Made by a program: the position numbers and the translations under genes | NCBI RefSeq assembly: GCF_016056295.1 | Contig: NZ_JAECZB010000081.1 | Span: 22,973 to 86,972, forward strand | Direction of reading: 5' to 3' | Length of the DNA stretch: 64,000 bases | Source: Atlanticothrix silvestris CENA357 | GTDB taxonomy: Bacteria; Cyanobacteriota; Cyanobacteriia; Cyanobacteriales; Nostocaceae | In this document: positions 53,769 to 60,968 of the stretch, piece by piece | Layout: every line of letters starts with the position of its first letter | How positions within the stretch are numbered: position 1 is the first letter of the stretch | The notes under the pieces: generated by a model | What the model was told of the DNA's origin: nothing | Seen by the model: only the letters and a program-made list of their open reading frames with translations | Database searches by the model: none

Positions 53769-54863
53769 ATGCAGCATCTAAATCAATTATTAAACATCAA
53801 AAACTCAGAGCTAGCCAAACTGCTGAAATTTAGCCTACACGGATTAGAGGCTACTTTAACTCAAGCTCGTAACGAACTTCCAAACGATCCAGGAACCCAA
53901 ATATGTGACGAAGTGCTGCAAGAACTTCATAGCTTGTTGCAACCACAGACAGACAAATATGACACCATACCATCCCCAGATGAATTAAAATTCAATCACC
54001 TGCGGAAAGCTTTTGAAACTGACCCCGAACTTAATTATTATCTGGGAGATTCCCCACTACAAAGCCAGACGGACTCCGATTTATGGAACGAAATTCACCA
54101 CAAACTATTACGGGTTCCAGAGGATTTAGCTACCGATTGGCGACAGCGGGCTTTAGAATTAGTTCAGGAAGTTGGTGCAGTAGAAGATAATTCCCATCTC
54201 TATGAAGTGCCTTTTATTCGGGATGAAATTATTTACCCCGGACTTAGCGGGACTGTCCAAGCTAAGGGGCTATGTCTGTCTCAACAAGCATTTTTAAGTT
54301 ATGAAATAATCCCAGATAATGCCTCTGAAAATATGCATTTATTAGCTGGGTTCCTACTTTTATATATAAATCTTATTGAAATAGACCAGGATTTATACCA
54401 TGCCTTAAAGAGCGTTTTTGGTTTCGATGTCGTCTCGTTGCACTCCAAACCAGAACAGAAAAATCAATATATCGAAGCTTTAAGCGATCGCTTTCATCGC
54501 GTCCAAAAAACTGAGGAAAATACTGATCCTCTATTAACTCTACGTGCTTGGATTGACATGGATGAGGCAATTCACTCTCTAGTATTTATCCCCCCTGCTG
54601 AACGCTATTCGTGGTGGGGTAAACTGCAACAAGAATCACGGCGCATACTAAAAAAAGTCGCTGATAGAGCAAATATTGTTGGTCATAATGTGCGGATTCG
54701 TCAGTTATCAGGACTTTACGCCGATATTTGTACGTTATCAAAGGATGACTTGCAACTAGAATGTGGCGGTGTTCCTGGGGAAGTTTTAACTTGTTTACGG
54801 GTATATGCACGAATTAATCAACAAGAGTATCCAGGACGCGTTATCTTTCGCTCGTCACGGTAA
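53769..54863 (+). CDS. Third gene of the dynamin-Hsp70 block, unknown function
   Basis: 364 residues from the ATG at 53769. The frame is open from 53607, but that stretch is the translation of a dispersed repeat, so the later ATG is preferred; it has little Shine-Dalgarno sequence. The protein is helical and acidic (NIKNSELAKLLKFSLHGLEA, RFHRVQKTEENTDPLLTLRA), with no membrane helix and no motif I recognise. Conserved-looking aromatic residues occur in FIPPAERYSWWGKLQQES. It follows the Hsp70-like gene on the same strand and ends the block. It may be an adaptor or regulator of the two ATPases. It is not evidently SrfA. Confidence 0.6.
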   Translation: MQHLNQLLNIKNSELAKLLKFSLHGLEATLTQARNELPNDPGTQICDEVLQELHSLLQPQTDKYDTIPSPDELKFNHLRKAFETDPELNYYLGDSPLQSQTDSDLWNEIHHKLLRVPEDLATDWRQRALELVQEVGAVEDNSHLYEVPFIRDEIIYPGLSGTVQAKGLCLSQQAFLSYEIIPDNASENMHLLAGFLLLYINLIEIDQDLYHALKSVFGFDVVSLHSKPEQKNQYIEALSDRFHRVQKTEENTDPLLTLRAWIDMDEAIHSLVFIPPAERYSWWGKLQQESRRILKKVADRANIVGHNVRIRQLSGLYADICTLSKDDLQLECGGVPGEVLTCLRVYARINQQEYPGRVIFRSSR

Positions 54864-54954
54864 ATGCAGTGCCAGAAGCGATAAAAGTTAATTATGGAAA
54901 TTTATCATCCCAAGGATTAATAATAAAAATTCCGAGCATTGCATAAATGCGGGA

Positions 54955-54995
54955 TGATTTACCTCACGCAAAGGCGCTAAGACGCAGAGAGAATA
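54955..54995. repeat. Inverted copy of the CTCTGCGTCTTAGCGCC repeat
   Basis: CCTCACGCAAAGGCGCTAAGACGCAGAGAG lies 98 bp after the third gene, in the orientation opposite to the copy at 49985. It closes the set of repeats around the three-gene block. Confidence 0.55.
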
Positions 54996-55155
54996 AAGAG
55001 TTTGAGATTCTAATAAATCCAATTTCATCCCATGATGCTGAAGCAATTATTCAACATTTTGGTTAATTGACATATTCCCCCGAATTTGATAAAGCTATAT
55101 TTGGGAGATTATAGCTTCAAAAAACAATTTATTACTAGTTGTTGCGATGTGAAAG

Positions 55156-56049
55156 ATGACAGGCACAGAGATATTAAATATTAATACAAATTATGAAAAC
55201 GCCTTTTCACAGCTTTTCTCTCGTCCACCCATACTTTCTAGTGGTAGGACAAAATGGAGTGGAATTAGTTTGGAACACCTCTACTTACCATCAGGTGAAA
55301 CTCCTGAATATTCTCTTGAACAATTTGTCATCACCATTAATCTGGGTCAAAGTGTTAAGATAGAACGAATTTTGGATAGGCATCTGCAAACAGGATTAAT
55401 GTTCACAGGTGCTGTGGGGCTTTGTCCAATGCATACTTCCCAAGCAATCCGTTGGGATAGGGATGTCAATATTCTTTTGCTTAATTTAAACCATGAATTA
55501 TTAACTTGCAATGCTATAGAGTTATTGGACACAGATGAATATGAAATGTTACCGCATTTGATCACTCAAGATGCATTGATTTATCAGATTGGACTAGGAC
55601 TAAAGGCACAACTTAAAACTAATGGTTCGGATAGCTGTCTTTATGGTGAATCAGCCGCAACGTTTTTAGCTGTCCATCTCCTGCAAAACTACTCAACTCA
55701 AAAATTTTCCATACAGGAATATGCAGGAGGTTTACCTCTACAAAAGCTAAAACAAGTAGTTGACTATATCCACGATCATTTAGCACAGGAAATTTCTCTT
55801 GATGCGATCGCTAACTATCTTGGTATGAGTCGCTATTACTTCTGCCGATTATTCAAACAATCTACAGGTCTTAGTCTACATCAGTATGTGATTCAACAAC
55901 GGGTAGAACAAGCAAAGCAATTGCTAGCACAGGGAAAGATGAGTATTGCAGATATTGCTCTAGCCTGTGGCTTTTCCCATCAAAGTCATCTTCATCGCCA
56001 CTTTAAACGATTAACTGGAGTAACACCTAAAAATTTCCACAATTTATAA
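55156..56049 (+). CDS. AraC-family transcriptional regulator
   Basis: A 297-residue regulator. The N-terminal two thirds form a cupin-like ligand domain (SLEHLYLPSGETPEYSLEQF). The C-terminal region has the two helix-turn-helix motifs: ISLDAIANYLGMSRYYFCRL and MSIADIALACGFSHQSHLHR, followed by HFKRLTGVTPKNF. It probably activates transcription in response to a small molecule. It lies 350 bp before the first peptide precursor gene on the same strand and is the nearest regulator, so it is a candidate for control of the peptide cluster; this is inference. Confidence 0.85.
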   Translation: MTGTEILNINTNYENAFSQLFSRPPILSSGRTKWSGISLEHLYLPSGETPEYSLEQFVITINLGQSVKIERILDRHLQTGLMFTGAVGLCPMHTSQAIRWDRDVNILLLNLNHELLTCNAIELLDTDEYEMLPHLITQDALIYQIGLGLKAQLKTNGSDSCLYGESAATFLAVHLLQNYSTQKFSIQEYAGGLPLQKLKQVVDYIHDHLAQEISLDAIANYLGMSRYYFCRLFKQSTGLSLHQYVIQQRVEQAKQLLAQGKMSIADIALACGFSHQSHLHRHFKRLTGVTPKNFHNL

Positions 56050-56399
56050 ATAGCTAATATGGGACAAAAACCATACTATTCCTTCAATAGCTACTCTTAA
56101 GGTTAATATTCCCTCACCAATTCAGATGAAGGAATATGAAAAGTTCTAGAGTGTAATTGCTTGTGTTTGCGGCTTTTGCTATGAAATTCATCTCAAGCAT
56201 TTAAGTTTAGTTATATCTAAAACTTTACTAAAGCTATAGCAAGATTGTGCAAAATTAATCGGAACGTGCAAGACAGGGTATTTACTATTTATCATCATGA
56301 AGATTAGATAGTTAGGCAATTATGTTCAACATGTGTTGTTCTAGCGATCGCACCATTTAAAAATGTTCATGCTTTTCTGTTACAGAAAGTATTTGAAAT
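56050..56399. other. Intergenic region ahead of the peptide cluster
   Basis: 350 bp, AT-rich, with one HIP1-like GCGATCGC at 56345. It probably contains the promoter for the precursor genes. Nothing else recognised. Confidence 0.4.
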
Positions 56400-56588
56400 A
56401 TGTTTAATAAAGAGTCATCAAAGTTAAATAATAAGGTGTTCTCAAATTTAGAACCTTCTATATTTGCAGAAATTGATATACGGGAAGCAGAAAAAGTATC
56501 AGGTGGAGGTGTTGGAACTTCTCCTAAAAATTTTACTGTTTATCAAGAAACTAGTTCATCAAAATGGGCTTTGAGTATTATGTTTTAG
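56400..56588 (+). CDS. Double-glycine leader peptide 1
   Basis: A 62-residue precursor. The leader contains EIDIREAEKVSGG, with the Gly-Gly cleavage site at about residues 35-36 and hydrophobic residues at the -4 and -7 spacing read by C39 peptidases. The predicted mature part is GVGTSPKNFTVYQETSSSKW plus six residues, without cysteine. First of eleven such genes; the next begins 13 bp downstream. Confidence 0.6.
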   Translation: MFNKESSKLNNKVFSNLEPSIFAEIDIREAEKVSGGGVGTSPKNFTVYQETSSSKWALSIMF

Positions 56589-56601
56589 AGGTGTTTGAAA
56601 G

Positions 56602-56814
56602 ATGGCAAAAGAATATATAGAAGAATATTGGCAAGAATTAGATGATTGCAAAGCTGAAATGATTTCTGGTGGCTTACAGCGGTTACAGGATGAATTTTCG
56701 GCTGAATTGGCAACATTAGGTATGGATTTTCCTGCAATCAATATCGCACAATCTGAAATCTCCAGAGGTAAAAGTATTGATATTCCGATTACAATTAGGC
56801 GACCGCCACATTAG
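56602..56814 (+). CDS. Double-glycine leader peptide 2
   Basis: A 70-residue precursor: EYWQELDDCKAEMISGG leader end, then LQRLQDEFSAELATLG and a tail ending SIDIPITIRRPPH. It is a clear paralogue of peptide 10 at 58876 (WQELDECQAEIICGGLKRLQ). The block after Gly-Gly is conserved in both, while the tails differ. That conservation past the cleavage site is unusual for a freely varying bacteriocin. Confidence 0.65.
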   Translation: MAKEYIEEYWQELDDCKAEMISGGLQRLQDEFSAELATLGMDFPAINIAQSEISRGKSIDIPITIRRPPH

Positions 56815-56923
56815 AAAATTCCAGATAAAATTTTTAGCGATCGCCTCAATTAAAATTTTCAATAATTTATCAAATCAGTATTTTTCAATAGATGAGGTAA
56901 AAAGATGTGGGAAACATCTCTAA

Positions 56924-57124
56924 ATTAACAATTCATCCAAGTCTTCTTTAAAGATTGTATCTTATCAGTTAAAAAAACTAGTTAACGATTTAAATGAACG
57001 CGAGCAGGAAAGCATTTCTGGTTCTGGAGGCCGTGATGATGCTTGGACTTTGGAAGTTAAAGGCAAAGAAAAACATAAGCATTGGCTTGCCTCTAATTTT
57101 AAGGTTGATTTAGGGAATTTATAA
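56924..57124 (+). CDS. Double-glycine leader peptide 3, start codon unclear
   Basis: An open frame from 56924 codes LVNDLNEREQESISGSGG and then RDDAWTLEVKGKEKHKHWLA plus eleven residues, the same plan as its neighbours. No ATG, GTG or TTG is in frame; the frame opens at ATT 56924. An ATG with a good ribosome site (GAGGTAAAAAG at 56894-56904) lies at 56905 in another frame and stops after seven codons. A frameshift near 56924 may have broken the start, making this a damaged precursor gene. Confidence 0.45.
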   Translation: MNNSSKSSLKIVSYQLKKLVNDLNEREQESISGSGGRDDAWTLEVKGKEKHKHWLASNFKVDLGNL

Positions 57125-57215
57125 GTTTGCAGTCTGGAAGTAAGATCAAATTTTACTGATTAGTCAATACAGTCTTATAACGTCGCAAAATATTAATGTT
57201 AATCAGGTGATAAAA

Positions 57216-57407
57216 ATGAACAATAAACATAATGTGACTAACTTTAAAAAGTTGGATAATCCCCAGCTATGGGGAGATATAAATCAAACTGAACAAGAAT
57301 TGTTATCTGGTGGTACTGCTAACAAACTCATAGCAAACGAATTAACTCATACAGTACAGCAAAGTTCTATAACAACAGGCAGAATACCTATTTGGATAGT
57401 TTCTTAA
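57216..57407 (+). CDS. Double-glycine leader peptide 4
   Basis: 63 residues from ATG 57216 (a GTG at 57207 is also in frame). Leader end LWGDINQTEQELLSGG; predicted mature part TANKLIANELTHTVQQSSIT and ten more, ending IPIWIVS. No cysteine. AGGTG precedes the ATG. Confidence 0.6.
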   Translation: MNNKHNVTNFKKLDNPQLWGDINQTEQELLSGGTANKLIANELTHTVQQSSITTGRIPIWIVS

Positions 57408-57448
57408 CTCAACTAGTTTTCAATATTTCATAATATGGAAATAAAAAA

Positions 57449-57652
57449 ATGAATAAACCACAAAAACTAATATCGCAAAAATTTCAGTTAAATTCTTCAC
57501 TTTGTCAGGATTTGAGCAATCATCAGCAAGAAACTATTAAAGGTGGAGTATTTGATGCCTTCACCAAGGTATTAGTCCAAAGTGAACCTAGTTTGTCTAG
57601 AATTGATAAGTCATCACCCTTACTTGCCAAAGCTCTTAGTAATAATGAATGA
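57449..57652 (+). CDS. Double-glycine leader peptide 5
   Basis: 67 residues. Leader end LCQDLSNHQQETIKGG, followed by VFDAFTKVLVQSEPSLSRID and a short Ser/Lys-rich end. The LSxxQQExIxGG pattern is close to that of peptide 6, so the two share leader ancestry while the mature parts differ. Confidence 0.65.
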   Translation: MNKPQKLISQKFQLNSSLCQDLSNHQQETIKGGVFDAFTKVLVQSEPSLSRIDKSSPLLAKALSNNE

Positions 57653-57701
57653 ATTTAGAGAATAAATATCTCTCTTATGATTAGTTAAAGTAGCAATTTC
57701 A

Positions 57702-57920
57702 ATGATTAATAAAACGAAAACGACAGTTTCATTGAAGGAATCACAGTTTATATTGTGGTGCAATCTGAGCGACACTCAGCAGGAATCTATCCAAGGTGGT
57801 GCGTTCAATAATGTATTTCAATTTGAAACTGATACCGCTTTAGGTTTACCGACAGGAAAAAGGCAACATAAGCCTGCAATCAACAAGCTTAATTGCATTA
57901 ATAGAATCTTGAATACTTAA
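57702..57920 (+). CDS. Double-glycine leader peptide 6
   Basis: 72 residues. Leader end WCNLSDTQQESIQGG, then AFNNVFQFETDTALGLPTGK and a basic C-terminal part with one cysteine. The leader is related to that of peptide 5. Confidence 0.65.
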   Translation: MINKTKTTVSLKESQFILWCNLSDTQQESIQGGAFNNVFQFETDTALGLPTGKRQHKPAINKLNCINRILNT

Positions 57921-57942
57921 GCGATTCTCAAGGAGAAATATA

Positions 57943-58110
57943 ATGTTAATTCCAACAAAATCAGCAACTCAAACAAATTCAAATAATCAATTATGGAATC
58001 AGCTTGATGACAAAAAAGCAGAGAAAATGCGAGGAGGCGCTCCCCAAGGAGAATCTGTAGGTCTTGCTGGAACTGGCTCTACTGGTTCTTCTTTCACATG
58101 GCGAGGGTAA
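57943..58110 (+). CDS. Double-glycine leader peptide 7
   Basis: 55 residues, preceded by AAGGAGAAATATA. Leader end LWNQLDDKKAEKMRGG, then APQGESVGLAGTGSTGSSFT followed by WRG. The mature part is small, glycine/serine-rich and has no cysteine, so it is unlikely to fold or form thioether rings with Cys. Confidence 0.6.
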   Translation: MLIPTKSATQTNSNNQLWNQLDDKKAEKMRGGAPQGESVGLAGTGSTGSSFTWRG

Positions 58111-58208
58111 AATAGTCTTTAGCAAGTATAAAAATTAGACAACTCAGCAATCTTTCCCGCTTTGAAAAGCAAGAATTAATCTTGAATTAATGTACAGGAG
58201 GAAATTCT

Positions 58209-58379
58209 ATGAATACGAATCAATCTCAGAAATTGCAAACTCAGGCTCTATGGCAAGAACTCAATGATGACGTAGCTGCTCAACTAGCTGGTGGGGGAAG
58301 AGTGAAGGGGAAGGGATGGGGTAAGTGCCAAGTACCAGGCAAATGTGAAGTAGGGATTAGCATTGTCGTCAAATTTTAA
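58209..58379 (+). CDS. Double-glycine leader peptide 8
   Basis: 56 residues with CAGGAGG upstream. Leader end LWQELNDDVAAQLAGG, then GRVKGKGWGKCQVPGKCEVG and a hydrophobic end ISIVVKF. The mature part is cationic (five lysines and an arginine) with two cysteines seven apart that could form a disulfide; of all the precursors it looks most like an antimicrobial peptide. Confidence 0.65.
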   Translation: MNTNQSQKLQTQALWQELNDDVAAQLAGGGRVKGKGWGKCQVPGKCEVGISIVVKF

Positions 58380-58556
58380 TATTTTTAAATAATTTGTGAA
58401 GGTGATATCCCCAAATTCTCCAAGAAGTAGGGATATCAACTCGCAGTATATTTGCGATCGCTATATCGGAATTACTCTGATATGGGCTGTATCCTGTTTC
58501 ATAAATCAGAATTACTCCAACACTCTTATAGATGAATTTTGTAGGAGAATCGAAAG

Positions 58557-58817
58557 ATGTTTAAAAAGCCCTCAATCAATAAATCATCACGTTTTATTGA
58601 TGTAAAAGCATTGGAAAAATTAGTTGTGGAAATAGACGAACAAAATCAAGAATTGTTTGTAGGAGGTAGCTTTTCTGGAAATGACAGGATTCGTGTACGC
58701 TTAAAATCTGTAGATAACTTAGGGGTAACAACCAGTTCATCTCATATAGTTCCCACAGTTCCTCTATGTGCAGCTTGCGAGTATCATTCCGGTAGTTACA
58801 GGCAAGCTTCTAGCTGA
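58557..58817 (+). CDS. Double-glycine leader peptide 9
   Basis: 86 residues, the longest of the set. Leader end VVEIDEQNQELFVGG, then SFSGNDRIRVRLKSVDNLGV and a C-terminal part with PLCAACEYHSG, two cysteines as CxxC. The CxxC could bind metal or form a disulfide. Ribosome site GTAGGAGAATCGAAAG precedes the ATG. Confidence 0.6.
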   Translation: MFKKPSINKSSRFIDVKALEKLVVEIDEQNQELFVGGSFSGNDRIRVRLKSVDNLGVTTSSSHIVPTVPLCAACEYHSGSYRQASS

Positions 58818-58875
58818 CTATCAAACAAGCCATCTTGTATGAGCTTATAGTTTCATATTTTAGGAAGAATTCCAG

Positions 58876-59043
58876 ATGAAAAAACAACAGATAAAAAAAG
58901 ACATTTGGCAAGAATTAGATGAATGTCAAGCTGAAATTATTTGTGGTGGTTTAAAGCGACTTCAGGAAGAGTTTGGATCTGAGTTAGCAGCATTTTACAA
59001 AAAGCCAAAGGAAATCGTTGTCGTAGGTTCAAGAATCCGCTAG
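58876..59043 (+). CDS. Double-glycine leader peptide 10
   Basis: 55 residues from ATG 58876 with AGGAAG upstream. DIWQELDECQAEIICGG is followed by LKRLQEEFGSELAAFYKKPK and EIVVVGSRIR. It is a paralogue of peptide 2: 9 of the first 14 residues after Gly-Gly match (LxRLQxEFxxELAx). The C-terminal tails are different. Confidence 0.65.
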   Translation: MKKQQIKKDIWQELDECQAEIICGGLKRLQEEFGSELAAFYKKPKEIVVVGSRIR

Positions 59044-59187
59044 GTGCGATCGCTTTTTCCTCGATGCTTGATCAAGTAAACCGTAAATCAACTGTGAGTA
59101 ATCAAACTCATCTGCACTTTTATTGAGGCGATCGCATCAACCCAAACTTAAACAACAACTCTTGTCAAGGAATTGAAGGCGTCAATT

Positions 59188-60453
59188 ATGGTTATTCCTT
59201 TCAAACTTGTGGCTTTAGTTCTCGGAGTAGCCTGTGGAGGGATGGGTTTTGTCGGAGTTATTCATGCAACAACACCCAGTCAAAATATCGTTCAGGCCAC
59301 AAAATGCGACTTGGCGATCCCGTCAAAGATGGAGGTCGAAAGAACTACTACCAATATCAATACGCAGCGATTCCTAAATAAGATTGCCACAGATTTAGAC
59401 GGCAAATTTAAGGGTTACGCTGTTATCTTGACCGGGGCTGATGGCAGAAGGCTTGGCTTTCGGCGTGCTGGTTGGGCGGTAGATCCATGCGAGTCAGATT
59501 CTGATGGTGAAGCTTTCGATCTTGATACCGAAACTGCAATTGGCAGCGTTACAAAGCTCTTTACAACTGTCGCAGTTTTGAAGGTGACTACCGACAGCAA
59601 TCGGATTGAACGCACCCCGATGACAGCTTATCTTCCGTTCCGATGGCGAAGGATGGCTCACCCCTATTACGAGACGGTGACGACCGCCACTTTGCTTCAG
59701 CACAAAGCAGGGTTTAAAAGAGACGGAGACGGCGAACACATCTCAACACGACTAAGCAAAGGTCGAGAACTGAACACACCTATAGGAACCAGAACATATT
59801 CTAATACCACTATTGGCATTTTTCACTTTTTATACGCAAGATACGCTTTCCTTAGCCCTTACCACGAGACAGAAGTCAAATATCAGAATTCTCCCATCGA
59901 CACTTACAATACAGAAATACAAAAACGAACATCACACTACTTCAATTTAGGTCTTTACAAGAGAATTTTTCTACCACTGGAAATTTCAGCAACATGCGAT
60001 CCCAGAGAGTCACGGTTTCCACCAGATAGAAACAAATATTTTCCGTTTCACAACGTTGCTAGAAGCTACAGTTCGCGGACAGATCAAAGTGGACGATTAC
60101 TCTCAAATGTCACCCTTAACTGTGCGCCTGGAGGACTTTACATGTCAACAAAAGACTTAGCGAAATTTATGTCAGCGTTAGACGATCCTCAGTTTCTCGA
60201 TCACCGACAAAGAGATCGAATGATTAACAACGGAAATGCTGATAATCTTTTCGGCTTCTGGACGCGCAGTGGTGCTGAGGATGGACGAAGCTTCGTACAT
60301 AACGGATACCGTGGTGAAGGTGACGACGCTTCAATCGCTTGGGTTATACGTTTCCCATCTGGCGACCATGCCGTGTTCACCGCGAACTCGCCAGCCGGTG
60401 ATGCTGATGTGGATGCAACATTGATTGCTGCTTATAACGATGCAAGACTCTAA
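59188..60453 (+). CDS. Secreted beta-lactamase-family serine hydrolase
   Basis: 421 residues from ATG 59188 (TTG 59173 is an in-frame alternative). It has a signal-peptide-like start (FKLVALVLGVACGGMGFVGV). Catalytic motifs of the serine beta-lactamase/DD-peptidase fold are intact: S-x-x-K in AIGSVTKLFTTVAVLKV, Y-x-N in TRTYSNTTIGIF and H-x-G in RSFVHNGYRGEGDD. It should act outside the plasma membrane on peptide, ester or cell-wall bonds. The codon use is richer in C and G than the surrounding peptide genes. Its position between precursor genes 10 and 11 suggests a role in peptide maturation, resistance or degradation, or an independent insertion. Confidence 0.75.
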   Translation: MVIPFKLVALVLGVACGGMGFVGVIHATTPSQNIVQATKCDLAIPSKMEVERTTTNINTQRFLNKIATDLDGKFKGYAVILTGADGRRLGFRRAGWAVDPCESDSDGEAFDLDTETAIGSVTKLFTTVAVLKVTTDSNRIERTPMTAYLPFRWRRMAHPYYETVTTATLLQHKAGFKRDGDGEHISTRLSKGRELNTPIGTRTYSNTTIGIFHFLYARYAFLSPYHETEVKYQNSPIDTYNTEIQKRTSHYFNLGLYKRIFLPLEISATCDPRESRFPPDRNKYFPFHNVARSYSSRTDQSGRLLSNVTLNCAPGGLYMSTKDLAKFMSALDDPQFLDHRQRDRMINNGNADNLFGFWTRSGAEDGRSFVHNGYRGEGDDASIAWVIRFPSGDHAVFTANSPAGDADVDATLIAAYNDARL

Positions 60454-60517
60454 TGGATATTTGTTCATAAAACTAGATACTAAGTAGAAGGACTAAATTA
60501 AACCTCACCTCGATTGC

Positions 60518-60588
60518 CGGGTTTCGACACTTCGACAAAGCTCAGTGACCACTCCGCGAAAGTTGAGCGTAGTCGAAATGCGTTTTAT
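60518..60588. repeat. Dispersed palindrome TTTCGACA...GTCGAAA
   Basis: GGGTTTCGACACTTCGACAA to TTGAGCGTAGTCGAAATGCG has TTTCGAC/GTCGAAA outer arms and inner partial complementarity. This kind of element is widely repeated between genes in cyanobacteria and other bacteria. Confidence 0.55.
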
Positions 60589-60717
60589 AAATAATTGTGT
60601 CTACCTACTTATTAGGGATTCAAAAAGTTTAGATTGTGCAGTAATAGCAAGATTGTGCAAGATTTTTTTCACTAATATTCTTTAATATCAAGAAAGTCGT
60701 TTCATCAAAAAAAGATA

Positions 60718-60912
60718 ATGTTTAGTATCAAAAGGATTCGTAAAAATCAACAGCAATTATTGACCAACAACTCCGATATACTTAGTGAATTATCGGAAAC
60801 AGATATGGAAACTATTGCTGGGGGTACTACCACAAGATGGCCTATTCCAACTAAGAATGGTTATACATGGATGGTTTGCATTGATGATAAATGTGTAATA
60901 GCTCATAAGTGA
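60718..60912 (+). CDS. Double-glycine leader peptide 11
   Basis: 64 residues. Leader end ILSELSETDMETIAGG, then TTTRWPIPTKNGYTWMVCID and DKCVIAHK. The mature part has two cysteines six apart and several aromatics. Its gene is convergent with the exporter gene, whose stop lies 56 bp downstream. Confidence 0.65.
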   Translation: MFSIKRIRKNQQQLLTNNSDILSELSETDMETIAGGTTTRWPIPTKNGYTWMVCIDDKCVIAHK

Positions 60913-60968
60913 ATGTGATTGGCATTTAGCCGTGGAAAATTCTCAAACAACCGCAAAAAGACAGTAAT

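Noticed and set aside
58396..58605. Extra 69-residue peptide gene between precursors 8 and 9
   Set aside because: It has no Gly-Gly leader motif and overlaps the start and ribosome site of precursor 9.
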